Positions 33,009-41,633 are shown, counted from the first letter of the stretch. The stretch is 64,000 bases of DNA from Streptomyces dioscori (GCF_003024195.1 NZ_KZ679042.1:186001-250000), one strand, 5' to 3'. Notes: a model not told the origin generated them from the sequence alone. A program made the numbers and translations.

Positions 33009-33304
33009 GCCCGCGCAGCGCGTAACTGCGCGCAGCGCGAGCCCCCGGCCCCGTCTGCCGTCGGCCCGAGGGGTCAGCGGCATCCGCGGACGGCGGCTGC
33101 GGGCCATCGACGGCCACCGACAGCCGCCGTGCGGACGTGACGTGTCCCGAAAGGATGAACGTCATCGTGTCCGGGCGTGTCTTCGCCGTCGGACCAGCAC
33201 TCTTGCAGACGACCAGGGCACTGCCGTTACGTGTGCGGACGGTGGTGCCCCTGGTGTGTGTCGGCGGCGCCGTCCGTGGCGGGCGGGGGAAGCAGGGGTG
33301 CGCA

Positions 33305-35377
33305 GTGGAGCGGCAACGGCCGACCTCTTTACGGGACCGGGCCCGCTACCGGTTCGACACGACGCTGGCCCGCAGCACGGGGATGCTGGTGAGCTGGCTG
33401 GTCCTGTCCTGTCTGGCGGTGGTGGTGCCCGTCAGTGCGCTGGTGGTGTGGACGGACCCCGGCTCTCCGCGTTCGCTGTCGGGCCGTCTGTCGGCGGTGT
33501 GGCGGACCAGCGCGGAGACGCTGCGGCTCGGCGCGCCGACCGGTGCACCGATGCGGATGGCGCTGTCGGTGCTGCTGGGGATCGTCGCGCTGCTGTGCGT
33601 GTCGACTCTGGTGGGAGTGATCACCACCGGCCTGGGCGAACGGCTGGCCGAGTTGCGGCGGGGCCGCTCGATGGTGCTTGAGCAGGAGCACGCGGTTGTC
33701 CTGGGGTGGTCGGAGCAGGTGTTCACGGTGGTGGGTGAACTGGTCGCGGCCCGGGGCGGCGCCCGGTGTGTGATCGCCGTTCTGGCCGACCGTGACGTCG
33801 CCGAGATGGAGGAGGCACTCACCGCGTCGCTGGGGCGCGGCTCCGCCGTCCGGCTGGTCTGCCGGAGCGGTTCACTGACCACGGTCGACAACCTGGCCCT
33901 GGTCACTCCCCGGGCCGCCAGTTCCGTGCTGGTGCTGCCCTCGGAGGCCCCGGACGCGGACAGCGAAGTCGTACGCGTTCTGCTGGCCCTGCGGGCGGTC
34001 CTCGGTGACGAGACCGGTCCGCCCGTCGTCGCTGCCGTACGCGACCGCCGTCAGCTGCCCGCCGCCCGGCTCGCCGCAGGCGGACGCGGCACGATCGTGG
34101 AGACGGACGCGACGGCGGCGAGACTGCTGGTGCAGTCGGCGCGGCGCACCGGGGTGGGTGAGGTTCTGCGCGACCTCCTCGATTTCTCCGGCGCGGAATT
34201 CCATCTCGTGGATGTACCGCCCGCCCTCCGGGAAGAGCCCGCGGGCTCACGCTTCGGGGATCTGCTGCTGTGTTTCGAGCGGTACGGCGTGGTGGGTCTG
34301 CTGGGTCCGGACGGGCGTCCGCGGCTCAGCCCTCCTCCGGACACCGTCGTCGGCACGGAAGACCGGCTCATCGTGATCGCGCACGACGGTGTGCCGCAGG
34401 CGCCGGTCGACTGCCGTGCGTACGTCGACCCGGCCGCCTTCGCGGCACCGCAGCCCGAACACACCGGGCCTGTGCGGGTGCTGCTGCTCGGCTGGAACCG
34501 CCGTGCGCCCCTGCTGGTGGAGGCACTGCGCGACAGCGTCCCACCGGGGTCGGTACTCGATGTCGTCGTCGATGAGACGCAGCCGGTTCCCGTCCAGGAC
34601 CAGGCGTGTTCCCCGGGGGCCACGGCTCGGCTGACCGTCTCCTGCCGAAGCGGTGAACTGCTGCACCCGGAAAGCCTCAAGAACCTGGATCTCTTCGCGT
34701 ACGACACGGTGATCGTGCTCGGGGCGGACGCCGTGGACGGGCCCGGGCACCCCGACGACAGGGTCCTGGTCACCCTGTTGATGCTGCGGGAGCTGGAACT
34801 GCGGGCGGGCAGGACCCTGCCCGTGGTCGCGGAACTGGGCGACCACCGCAACCGAGCCCTCGCGCCGCTGGGCCCGGCATCCGATGTCGTCGTCCGGGGT
34901 GAGCTGACCAGTCTGCTGATGGCCCAGATCGCTCACAACCCGCATCTGGCCGCCGTGTTCGGGGAACTGTTCGCGGCACACGGCGCGTCGGTGCATCTGC
35001 GCCCGGCCCACCACTACACGCCGCCCGGGTGCGAGGCGTCCTTCGCGACCGTCGTGGCGGCCGCCCGGGACCGGGGCGAATGTGCCGTCGGCTACCGCCG
35101 CACCGATTCGGAGGCGGGTACCGGTCCCCGTCATGAACTGCGGCTCAGCCCCGCCAAGGCCGAACGCCGGGTGTGGAACGAGGGGGACGAGGTGGTCGTC
35201 GTGGCGAACGACTCCGCCGGGCCCGGCCGGCCGCCGGGCACTCTCGACGCGGTACCCGGCATGCGCCACGACCGTGGGGACGACCCCGCGCTGTCCGGCG
35301 GATCACCCGGACGGCAGTCACCTCACGACTGCCCGGCACAGGACCGGACGCGGGGAGTGGACGGCACCACGGGGTGA
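33305..35377 (+). CDS. CASTOR/POLLUX-related putative ion-channel protein with TrkA-N/RCK-like domains
   Basis: Encodes 690 residues from the GTG at 33305 (AGCAGGGG upstream). Two hydrophobic segments lie near residues 27-48 (GMLVSWLVLSCLAVVVPVSALVVW) and 83-107 (LSVLLGIVALLCVSTLVGVITTG), with a pore-loop-like stretch between them (SGRLSAVWRTSAETLRLG). The remainder is two tandem Rossmann-like regulatory domains (EHAVVLGWSEQVFTVVGELVAA and RVLLLGWNRRAPLLVEALRDSV), as in plant CASTOR/POLLUX and bacterial homologues. The family forms cation channels gated through RCK-like domains. The C-terminal 40 residues are poorly conserved. It is followed by a strong terminator and stands alone. Confidence 0.87.
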   Translation: MERQRPTSLRDRARYRFDTTLARSTGMLVSWLVLSCLAVVVPVSALVVWTDPGSPRSLSGRLSAVWRTSAETLRLGAPTGAPMRMALSVLLGIVALLCVSTLVGVITTGLGERLAELRRGRSMVLEQEHAVVLGWSEQVFTVVGELVAARGGARCVIAVLADRDVAEMEEALTASLGRGSAVRLVCRSGSLTTVDNLALVTPRAASSVLVLPSEAPDADSEVVRVLLALRAVLGDETGPPVVAAVRDRRQLPAARLAAGGRGTIVETDATAARLLVQSARRTGVGEVLRDLLDFSGAEFHLVDVPPALREEPAGSRFGDLLLCFERYGVVGLLGPDGRPRLSPPPDTVVGTEDRLIVIAHDGVPQAPVDCRAYVDPAAFAAPQPEHTGPVRVLLLGWNRRAPLLVEALRDSVPPGSVLDVVVDETQPVPVQDQACSPGATARLTVSCRSGELLHPESLKNLDLFAYDTVIVLGADAVDGPGHPDDRVLVTLLMLRELELRAGRTLPVVAELGDHRNRALAPLGPASDVVVRGELTSLLMAQIAHNPHLAAVFGELFAAHGASVHLRPAHHYTPPGCEASFATVVAAARDRGECAVGYRRTDSEAGTGPRHELRLSPAKAERRVWNEGDEVVVVANDSAGPGRPPGTLDAVPGMRHDRGDDPALSGGSPGRQSPHDCPAQDRTRGVDGTTG

Positions 35378-35468
35378 CATGCCCGTGCCCCGGGACAGGG
35401 TCCAGGGCTCCCGAGAACGTACGCACCGCACGTACCGCACGTACGCAGGCGTACTGCTGGGCGGGACG

Positions 35469-35510
35469 CGTCGGTGGCCCCCGGAACAGGTGTTCCGGGG
35501 GCCACCGACG
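35469..35510. terminator. Very strong bidirectional hairpin terminator
   Basis: A perfect 20-bp inverted repeat, CGTCGGTGGCCCCCGGAACA (35469-35488), pairs with 35491-35510 across a two-base GG spacer. It lies between the converging ion-channel and cold-shock genes and ends 13 bases from the cold-shock stop codon. Confidence 0.9.
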
Positions 35511-35523
35511 TTCAGCTGTGAGA

Positions 35524-35727
35524 TCAGGCGGGCGTGATGTTCTCCGCCTGCGGGCCCTTCTGGCCCTGCGTGACGTCGAAGTTCACGACCTGGCCCTCCT
35601 GCAGCTCACGGAAGCCGGAGGCGTTGATGTTCGAGTAGTGGGCGAAGACGTCCGGGCCGCCACCCTCCTGCTCGATGAAGCCGAAGCCCTTCTCGGCGTT
35701 GAACCACTTGACAGTTCCCTTGGCCAT
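35524..35727 (-). CDS. Cold-shock protein (CspA/B type)
   Basis: Encodes 67 residues from the ATG complementary to 35725-35727, with GGAAGG upstream. It is a single cold-shock domain: [20 protein letters not shown] includes RNP1 (KGFGFI, residues 13-18) and RNP2 (VFAHY, residues 27-31). Such proteins bind single-stranded RNA and DNA and act as RNA chaperones. The 5' leader before the gene is more than 150 bp long, as is common for csp genes whose mRNA leader affects expression, but I see no defined element in it. The strong terminator at 35469 lies just downstream. Confidence 0.97.
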   Translation of the reverse strand: MAKGTVKWFNAEKGFGFIEQEGGGPDVFAHYSNINASGFRELQEGQVVNFDVTQGQKGPQAENITPA

Positions 35728-35984
35728 GCTGGTGCCTTCCAGTCGATATCGGACCCACACCACGTGAGCCCGGAGGTGATCGCCCTGGTCCTGCACTGCA
35801 CAGCAAAATGCCCGCACCGGAGCGCGGGCAGGTACTGCGAACCACGACATCTGGGGATGACGCTACACGGCGAAACCGGCTACCACCAGAGAGCAACATG
35901 ACAAGATCCCGAACCATGTACGGCTCGGAGCGTCCGCACCTGCGAGGTGGTGAGCTCCGCCTGCCGTGTGAGCGCCGTGCCCAC

Positions 35985-36632
35985 CTACCCGGACCTGCGC
36001 AGCAGCCACTGTCCGAACGTCCGCCGTGCGGGCCGCACCACCACGCGGCCGTGGGCCTTCTGGCCGACCAGTTCCACGCGCAGAACGACCGGGGTATCGG
36101 GATTCGCGGGCGTCCGACGGTACTTGACCCTGCAGTGCACCAGTTGCAGACCGTCCATGTCGACCACGATGCCCGGCATCGTGACCAGCGTCAGGGTCTT
36201 GCCCGTCATGGCCACGTCGATCCGCAAGGTGTCGTGCGTGATCACCGCCTCGGTGAAGTCGAGGGTCACCTCGCAGAAGGTGACTGCCAGTTCCAGCCTC
36301 CGGGGCACCACCCAGCGCCCCACCCGCTCGACCGCACCGCTGAAGACCTGCTCGATCCGCACCACGTCCTTGGCCTCGACGCCGGTCCCGCCGACCGTGG
36401 CCACCGTGGGCGGCAGGTCGGCGGTGAGCGTGGCCAGTTCACCCAAGGTCCGGGCGGACAGGGCGACTTCGAGGCGCTCGTCCAGCTCGTCAGCGGTCAG
36501 CAGGCCGTCCCCGGCGGCGATACGCAGCACGTCCACCACCCGGTCCCGGTCCCGGTCCGCGTGCGAGGCACGCAGTGCGGGCGACGAACCGGGGCCGGAG
36601 TGCTCCCCCATGGGTGAAATCTCTTCCGGCAT
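35985..36632 (-). CDS. DUF1707 domain-containing protein
   Basis: Encodes 215 residues from the ATG complementary to 36630-36632 (GACGGAAGC upstream); an upstream in-frame start at 36713 would add 27 unrelated residues. The DUF1707 domain is at about residues 22-75: ALRASHADRDRDRVVDVLRIAAGDGLLTADELDERLEVALSARTLGELATLTADLP, typically read as a short helical domain that may bind DNA or a partner. The C-terminal half (RRLELAVTFCEVTLDFTEAVI...LTLVTMPGIVVDMDGL) resembles the LiaF/cell-wall-stress response beta-helix domain. No membrane segment is seen. Probably a cytoplasmic stress-related regulator; role unproven. Confidence 0.87.
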   Translation of the reverse strand: MPEEISPMGEHSGPGSSPALRASHADRDRDRVVDVLRIAAGDGLLTADELDERLEVALSARTLGELATLTADLPPTVATVGGTGVEAKDVVRIEQVFSGAVERVGRWVVPRRLELAVTFCEVTLDFTEAVITHDTLRIDVAMTGKTLTLVTMPGIVVDMDGLQLVHCRVKYRRTPANPDTPVVLRVELVGQKAHGRVVVRPARRTFGQWLLRRSG

Positions 36633-36925
36633 GCTTCCGTCCTGGTCCGGTCGAACGTCTCCGTGCGACGCGGTCAGCGACGCGGGAGAAAGACTAGCGC
36701 TATATCGCGACATGAATCCGAGCCGGGCTCCTCACCGCGGGACAGTGGTCGGCGCCGGTCCGCGTCATGCGCCATCCATCATGCCGAGGCGCCGTCGCGG
36801 CAACAACCGCGTCCCGCAGCCGGTTCGGCCGCCCGCCGCCCCGACCTCCGCCGCCCCGCCCTCCACGGCCGCGTGCCGCATACCGCATAGCGCTTGCCTC
36901 GTCCCGCTTGCCTCGTACTACGCGT

Positions 36926-36962
36926 CGCGTGGGACCCGGGTTCCCCCGCCGGGTCCCACGCG
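36926..36962 (-). terminator. Hairpin terminator downstream of the PQQ-like propeller gene
   Basis: A 14-bp perfect stem (CGCGTGGGACCCGG, 36926-36939, pairing with 36949-36962) with a nine-base loop. It lies 14 bases beyond the stop codon of the minus-strand gene that ends at 36977. I see nothing else in the 344-bp gap up to 36632 apart from CG-rich sequence with several CCGCC runs. Confidence 0.8.
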
Positions 36963-36976
36963 GTCTCGCGATCCGG

Positions 36977-38341
36977 CTACGAGCCCGGCCCGGCCGGTTT
37001 CGGCTCGATCCGGAACAACTCGCCGCCGATCTGGCCGATGAGCCCCCGGTCGTAGGGCATCAGCTCAGGGGCGATCCCGGCTTCCACCGGGCTCTTCGGC
37101 ACGTCCACCGCGCCGCGCCAGCGCACCGCCCCGCTGTCCAGGTCGAGACCCACCAGGTGACCGGACGGAGCCAGGTAGTACGCCACCCGGCTGTCGAGAT
37201 CCACCACGGCGGCCGAGGGCAGCTCCCGCATGGTGGGATCGCCCGACTCCTCGCGCAGCTTCAGCCCCAGCGCGTGCGACCACAGCCGCCGGCCGTCGTC
37301 GGCGGAGTACGCGATGACGTTGCCGTTCCTGCCGTTCACCAGGATGATGCCGTCCGCGACCGTGCCCATCGGCAGGCCGTCGACGCGGTGTTGCGACACC
37401 TCGCCCGAGCCGAGGTCGACGCGGGTGAGGGTGGCGGGCCCCGCGTCACCGAAGAACTTCTGTCCGCCGGCCATACCGCCCAGCAGTACGGCGTCCCCGT
37501 CGGTGCCGATGTAGGCGGTCGGGCCCTCTACGGTCGCGACCGTCTTCGGCGTGCCGGTCTCCGGGTCCAGCCGCACGACGGTGCTGCGCTGCGGGGCCTT
37601 GTCACTGTCCGGCGAGCACATCAGGTAGGGGACGCCACCGATGGCCGTCCGGTCGCAGTCGGCCTTCTTCCATGAGTACGTCCACAGCGACCGGCCCGTC
37701 CTGTCGTCGAGCGCGACGACGCTCTTGAAGGTCGGGGAGTTGGCCAGGATCCCGCCGTCGAATAGCACCGCGGACGAACGGTTGCGGCTGTCGTCGGCCA
37801 ACTCGTGCTTCCACAGGACCTGTTGCCCTTCGACGTCGAGAGCGACGAGATCTGTACCGGCCCGCGAAGCCCCCGGCTCGTGATCGGCGTACGTGTACAG
37901 CACGCCGTCGCGGACACCGGGGAGCGACCCCGCCGGGGAACGGCCGCCATTGACGTCCTTGGCCTTCTGCCGCCACTCGACCTCTCCGGTACGGGCGTCC
38001 ACGCCGATGCCGTCGAACTCGACCCCACGGCAGTGGACGGCGCCCGTACCCGTGGCGCAGGCGTCCCAGGACGTGCCGGGCAGCGTGGTCTGCCACAGGA
38101 GCCTGCTCTCCTTGCTGACCCGCGTGGACGGTGGCTGCGCCCCGTCGCCCGGGCCGGTGGCGAGGACCGCGCCGAAGGTGATGCCGGCGACGCCGAGGAC
38201 CGCTCCGGCGGCCCGCGCGAGGTTACGTCGCCGATGGCGGCGCACGATGCGGTCGGCGACGCCGGCGGGGGCGCCGGAGTTGTCGGGGGTCCACTCGTGC
38301 AGGACGTCCCGGATCACGCGGTCGAGCTGGTCGCCGTTCAT
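36977..38341 (-). CDS. Membrane-anchored PQQ-like beta-propeller protein (putative anti-sigma factor)
   Basis: Encodes 454 residues from the ATG complementary to 38339-38341, overlapping the sigma-factor stop as ATGA. A cytoplasmic N-terminus of about 50 residues (MNGDQLDRVIRDVLHEWTP...RIVRRHRRRN) precedes one membrane helix (AAGAVLGVAGITFGAVLATG, about residues 53-72). The external part is a PQQ/quinoprotein-like propeller (ALDVEGQQVLWKHELADD, ALDDRTGRSLWTYSWKK, AYSADDGRRLWSHALG, GLDLDSGAVRWRGAVD). Coupled translation with a SigE-family sigma factor and the short cytoplasmic domain suggest an anti-sigma or sensor role, although no zinc-binding HxxxCxxC motif is present. This assignment is inference. 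Confidence 0.82.
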   Translation of the reverse strand: MNGDQLDRVIRDVLHEWTPDNSGAPAGVADRIVRRHRRRNLARAAGAVLGVAGITFGAVLATGPGDGAQPPSTRVSKESRLLWQTTLPGTSWDACATGTGAVHCRGVEFDGIGVDARTGEVEWRQKAKDVNGGRSPAGSLPGVRDGVLYTYADHEPGASRAGTDLVALDVEGQQVLWKHELADDSRNRSSAVLFDGGILANSPTFKSVVALDDRTGRSLWTYSWKKADCDRTAIGGVPYLMCSPDSDKAPQRSTVVRLDPETGTPKTVATVEGPTAYIGTDGDAVLLGGMAGGQKFFGDAGPATLTRVDLGSGEVSQHRVDGLPMGTVADGIILVNGRNGNVIAYSADDGRRLWSHALGLKLREESGDPTMRELPSAAVVDLDSRVAYYLAPSGHLVGLDLDSGAVRWRGAVDVPKSPVEAGIAPELMPYDRGLIGQIGGELFRIEPKPAGPGS

Positions 38342-38889
38342 GTGTGGGCTCCCTTCGGCAGGTTGCTGCTGGGGACGATGGCCGCGGTCCGGTCCGGCGT
38401 GTCCAGCTCCGGTGCGAGACGGCGCAGCCGGGCCAGTGACCGGTGGGTGGTGCTGCGCACCGTGCCCACGGAGCAGCCCAGGGCGGCCGCCACCTCGGTC
38501 TCGGAGAGGTCCTCGAAGTAGCGCAGCACCAGCATCGTGCGTTGCCGCGGGGTCAGCCGGGCGAGCGCCTGGCCCACGGTGATCCGCAGGTCGGCGGCGG
38601 ACGTGCCGTCGGCGACGCCGAAATCCGCCGGCGGTGTCGCGAACGTCGGCTCGCGATGCGGGCGGCGCAGGCGCCACCGGCTGATCTGGTGCCGGTACAT
38701 CACCTTGCGTACGTAGCCCTCCGGGTCCTCGATGTGCCGCCAGCGGCTCAGCGCCTTCATCAGGGCTGTCTGCACCAGGTCCTCGGCCTCGTGCCGGTCG
38801 CCGCCGGTGAGCAGGTTCGCCAGGCGCAGCAGAGTGCTCCACCGGCTTTCGACGTAGTCCCGGAATCTTTCGTGGTCCTGCGGATCCAT
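38338..38889 (-). CDS. RNA polymerase sigma factor, SigE/ECF family
   Basis: Encodes 183 residues from the ATG complementary to 38887-38889 (GGGGAGGG upstream). Region 2 is visible as RFRDYVESRWSTLLRLANLLTGGDRHEAEDLVQTALMKAL and WRHIEDPEGYVRKVMYRH; region 4 carries the helix-turn-helix LSETEVAAALGCSVGTVRSTTHRSLARLR. It belongs to the SigE-type (SACE) ECF subfamily common in Streptomyces, which direct RNA polymerase to stress genes. It forms a two-gene operon with the membrane propeller protein. A 303-bp region separates it from the diverging STAS gene; I see no clear ECF promoter (GGAAC type) in it. Confidence 0.93.
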   Translation of the reverse strand: MDPQDHERFRDYVESRWSTLLRLANLLTGGDRHEAEDLVQTALMKALSRWRHIEDPEGYVRKVMYRHQISRWRLRRPHREPTFATPPADFGVADGTSAADLRITVGQALARLTPRQRTMLVLRYFEDLSETEVAAALGCSVGTVRSTTHRSLARLRRLAPELDTPDRTAAIVPSSNLPKGAHT

Positions 38890-39192
38890 GGGCCCTCCCC
38901 TTCTCTGACGCACCCAAGGACGCGCGGACCCCTGAGGATCTATGCCTCCCGGCTCCGAGTTTCTTTTCGTGCGCGAAGCGTGAAGGACGTCAGGGGCGCA
39001 AGCCCAATGCTTCCTTTCCACTCGATCGGGTGATCCTACGGACAGGCATATCGTTTCTGCGTGCCCGTCGCGCCCTACCGTGCGAGTGAGGCGACCTGGA
39101 CCCCGTGAGCCTGCAGCAACAGATCAGCGCGGCCTCCGCATTGCCGTGCCGCAGTGTACGGAGACCCGGACGACGCTCATGGTGAGGCCCTC
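38890..39192. other. Divergent intergenic region between sigma-factor and STAS genes
   Basis: This 303-bp stretch contains no supported gene. A possible -10-like TATCGT lies at 39047-39052, and GGTGAGG before the STAS start is a ribosome site. An open frame extends upstream of the sigma-factor ATG, but it has no family similarity and no ribosome site. Nothing else stands out. Confidence 0.5.
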
Positions 39193-39579
39193 ATGCCGCT
39201 GCACGATTCCTGTCCTCTGCCCCCTGCAGATCTGCCTGGCGCCCATGCTCGTTGCTTTGCGCTCGGCAGGGCCACGGTGGTCGAACTCCACGGGGAGATC
39301 GACGTCTTCACCGTCGGCAAGATCACCGCGGACCTCGACAGCGCGACCGGGCAGCCCGTTCCGCACGTCATCGTCGATCTGCGGCCGGTGTCCTTCATGG
39401 ACTCCAGCGGTCTGCACCTGCTGAACCGCGCCCATCGCCGTGCCCGCGCCCGCAGCGGCGGTATCCAGCTGGTCAGCGACCAGCCTCGCATCCGGCAGCT
39501 GCTGCGGCTCACCGCACTGGACCACATCCCCCTCTCGGCCACCCTCGACGACACACATGCCGTCACGGCCCGTCGGTAG
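39193..39579 (+). CDS. STAS-domain anti-sigma factor antagonist
   Basis: Encodes 128 residues from the ATG at 39193 (GGTGAGG upstream); an earlier in-frame GTG at 39154 is less likely. The STAS fold is plain: ATVVELHGEIDVFTVGKITADL, VIVDLRPVSFMDSSGLHLLNRAHRRA, where the Ser of DSSGL (71-72) is the usual phosphorylation site. These proteins bind anti-sigma kinases (RsbW/SpoIIAB type) and free sigma factors. Neither a kinase nor a SigB-like sigma is next to it; the neighbouring SigE-type factor is of a different class. The stop codon lies in the loop of a terminator hairpin. Confidence 0.92.
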   Translation: MPLHDSCPLPPADLPGAHARCFALGRATVVELHGEIDVFTVGKITADLDSATGQPVPHVIVDLRPVSFMDSSGLHLLNRAHRRARARSGGIQLVSDQPRIRQLLRLTALDHIPLSATLDDTHAVTARR

Positions 39580-39597
39580 ACCGGGCCGTGACGGCAT
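39557..39597. terminator. Terminator hairpin overlapping the STAS stop codon
   Basis: A perfect 16-bp stem, ATGCCGTCACGGCCCG (39557-39572) with 39582-39597, has a nine-base loop containing the TAG stop of the STAS gene. The gene's last codons therefore form half of its terminator. Confidence 0.85.
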
Positions 39598-39690
39598 ACG
39601 CCTCCTACTGGCAAACAAGTCCCTCTCTCGGCACCCTGGCGGCGCACGGGGCGGACGCGTCCGCATCCCCACGGGCCGAACACGTCCGCA

Positions 39691-40157
39691 TCAGAGCCCG
39701 CCACCGGCCCGGGGAGCAGGCTTCCGGCCCTTCGGGCCTCGTGCCAGCACGTGGACGAACAGGATCGCCATGACCGCCGCGCCCGCCCACATGGCCTGCT
39801 GCCAGCCGTCGACGAAGGACTCCTGGGCGGCCCGTACCAGCGCCTGCGCGTGCGCGTCGGACCCATCGGCTGCCGTGAGCGCGTTGGTGACGCCCTCACG
39901 GGCCGGTCGCCCAGCGCGCCCAGGGGCAGGAGCAGCGCGGCCAGCGTGATGGTGTACAGGTTGATGAACCACAGGACCTCGGTCTGCGAGGCGTCGAACG
40001 CGACGGTCAACTCCGGCTGGGCGACGTTCAGTCCGGACACCGAAGCGATGACGGCCATGAGCGCGACGCAGACCGCGGCGAGAACGGCCCGTCGTTGTCG
40101 TGGGTCCTGGATGGTCGGGTCGGGAGCCTGCGCTCCCGAGGACAGGTTCGTACTCAT
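39691..40157 (-). pseudogene. MFS (DHA2/EmrB-type) transporter remnant with internal deletion
   Basis: From the ATG complementary to 40155-40157 the frame reads a normal MFS start: MSTNLSSGAQAP..., a first helix (AVLAAVCVALMAVIASVSGL) and the second helix region (EVLWFINLYTITLAALLLPLGALGDR). At about 39905 it runs into sequence that in the next frame is a typical C-terminus of the same family (EGVTNALTAADGSD..., DGWQQAMWAGAAVMAILFVHVLARGP), ending at 39691. About 1 kb coding for helices 3 to 13 is missing and the join is out of frame (467 bp in total). Full-length relatives are about 500 residues. No function expected. Confidence 0.85.
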
Positions 40158-40221
40158 GGGATTCCTTCTCACGCGGCTTCTTCGGCCAGGGCAGGGGGCG
40201 CGGCGACGTCGGGTGTGTGGC

Positions 40222-40872
40222 TCAGGGGCGTCGGGTGGCGCGTACGACGACGTCGTGGAGGGGGACTGCCCGGCTGCCGCGGCCGGTGAGCGTACGAAGG
40301 TGCTCTTCGGCGGTGGCGATCTCCCACTTCGTGCCGTCCAGGCGCGCGGTGACGGCCTCGGAGGTGGCCGACGCCTCGGCGGGAGGGTGGTGTCCGTGGC
40401 CGGTGGGGCCCGAGACGTGCAGGTGTCCCACGATGAGGAGCGTGCCACCGGGGGCGACCCATCCGGCGATGCGGTCGTAGAACTCCAGCTGGGGCATCGC
40501 CGGGTGGGCGTAGTGGGTCATGACCAGGTCGAACTGCGCGTCCGGGTGCCAGCTGCCCAGATCCGCCTCGACCCACCGCACGCTCTCGGGGGCCCCGCTC
40601 GTCGCCGCGCGCTCGGCGGCCCGGGCGAGGGCCTCGGACGAGATGTCGGCCGCGGTGACGCGCCAGCCACAGGAGGCGAGCCAGATCGCCTCCGCACCAC
40701 TGCCGCACCCCGCGTCCAGGGCCGTGCCCGGTGTCAGGCCGCCGGTCTCACGCATGAGGTACGGGTTCGGCGGGTTGCCGCCCATGGACGCGGGGCGGCC
40801 GGCCGGTCCCTGTTGCCAGTGCCGCTCCCAGTACTCCTTGTCGAATTCGTGTGTCGCCACTACACCCTCCAT
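40222..40872 (-). CDS. Class I SAM-dependent methyltransferase
   Basis: Encodes 216 residues from the ATG at 40872, or 212 from a GTG at 40860 that has the better ribosome site (GGAGGG). The Rossmann SAM-binding motif I is LDAGCGSGAEAIWLA, followed by acidic motif II (ITAADIS-type: VTAADISSEAL) and ADLGSWHPDAQFDLVMTHY. This is a Methyltransf_25/ubiE-like protein; the N-terminal FDKEYWERHW motif is common in streptomycete thiopurine/tellurite-type methyltransferases. It diverges from the XRE-cupin regulator and sits next to the broken MFS gene, so the three may once have formed a resistance or detoxification unit. Confidence 0.9.
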   Translation of the reverse strand: MEGVVATHEFDKEYWERHWQQGPAGRPASMGGNPPNPYLMRETGGLTPGTALDAGCGSGAEAIWLASCGWRVTAADISSEALARAAERAATSGAPESVRWVEADLGSWHPDAQFDLVMTHYAHPAMPQLEFYDRIAGWVAPGGTLLIVGHLHVSGPTGHGHHPPAEASATSEAVTARLDGTKWEIATAEEHLRTLTGRGSRAVPLHDVVVRATRRP

Positions 40873-40948
40873 GTTCCTGACGCCCCTCTGCGGGCGCGTT
40901 CCTCGGTTCGTGCGTCAGCACGTGCCTCACAGTGCGGAGAGGTGGGGC

Positions 40949-40979
40949 CATTCAGCAAACGTCTTTGCCGAATGGCAAA
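40949..40979. promoter_or_regulatory. Operator region of the divergent methyltransferase/XRE-cupin pair
   Basis: CATTCAGCAAA (40949-40959) and TTTGCCGAATG (40964-40974) form an inverted repeat with one mismatch. The second arm is part of another perfect repeat, TTTGCC-GAAT-GGCAAA (40964-40979). Three GCAAA half-sites in alternating orientation lie only 9 to 39 bases before the XRE start codon, a likely autoregulatory operator. Confidence 0.6.
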
Positions 40980-40987
40980 ATGGCGGC

Positions 40988-41584
40988 ATGGACGAAGCTA
41001 TCGACCGCACGCTGGACGCCGTAGGACCGAGGCTGAAGCGTCTTCGGCTGAACAGGGGCGTCACGCTCACCGACCTCGCGGCGGAGACCGGCATCTCCAC
41101 CAGCACCCTGTCCCGGCTGGAGGCGGGCCTGCGGCGCCCCACGCTGGAGCAGCTGCTTCCGCTTGCTCGCGCCTACGGGGTGACCATCGACGAGCTCGTC
41201 GACGCGCCGCCGACGGGCGATCCCCGGGTCAATCTGCGGCCCATCCCCTGCGGTGACGGCTCGGTCGTCCTGCCGCTGACCCGCAGGCCCGGCGGGATCC
41301 AGGCCTACAAGTTCGTCCTGCCGACCGGGAACGACGACGCCGAACCCGACCTGCGTACCCATGAGGGCTACGACTGGGTCTACGTCCTCAACGGAACGCT
41401 CCGCCTCGTCCTCGGGGAGCACGACCTGATCCTCCGGGCCGGGGAGGCCGCGGAATTCGACACGCGCACCCCGCACTGGTTCGGGGCCACCGGCGCCGGC
41501 CCCGTCGAATTCCTGAGTCTCATCGGAAGACAGGGCGAACGCGCACACGTCCGGGCCGCACCGAAGCAGGTCCCGGCCGAGTGA
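40988..41584 (+). CDS. XRE-family regulator with cupin sensor domain
   Basis: Encodes 198 residues from the ATG at 40988. An N-terminal helix-turn-helix (VTLTDLAAETGISTSTLSRLEAGLRRP, residues about 25-51) is joined to a C-terminal cupin barrel (residues about 100-185; THEGYDWVYVLNGTLRLVLGEHDLILRAGEAAEFDTRTPHWFGATG). This layout is that of one-component regulators responding to small molecules. It diverges from a methyltransferase gene, which is its probable target, and an operator-like repeat lies in between. It ends 49 bases before the converging response-regulator gene. Confidence 0.92.
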   Translation: MDEAIDRTLDAVGPRLKRLRLNRGVTLTDLAAETGISTSTLSRLEAGLRRPTLEQLLPLARAYGVTIDELVDAPPTGDPRVNLRPIPCGDGSVVLPLTRRPGGIQAYKFVLPTGNDDAEPDLRTHEGYDWVYVLNGTLRLVLGEHDLILRAGEAAEFDTRTPHWFGATGAGPVEFLSLIGRQGERAHVRAAPKQVPAE

Positions 41585-41633
41585 ACCGAGTGAGCCGAAG
41601 CCAGGACAGTGGGAGGACTCGGGGGCCCGAGCG

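Noticed and set aside
36714..36976. Possible small genes in the GC-rich gap near the DUF1707 gene
   Set aside because: Open frames there lack ribosome sites and consist of Pro/Arg/Ala runs; only the terminator hairpin is supported.
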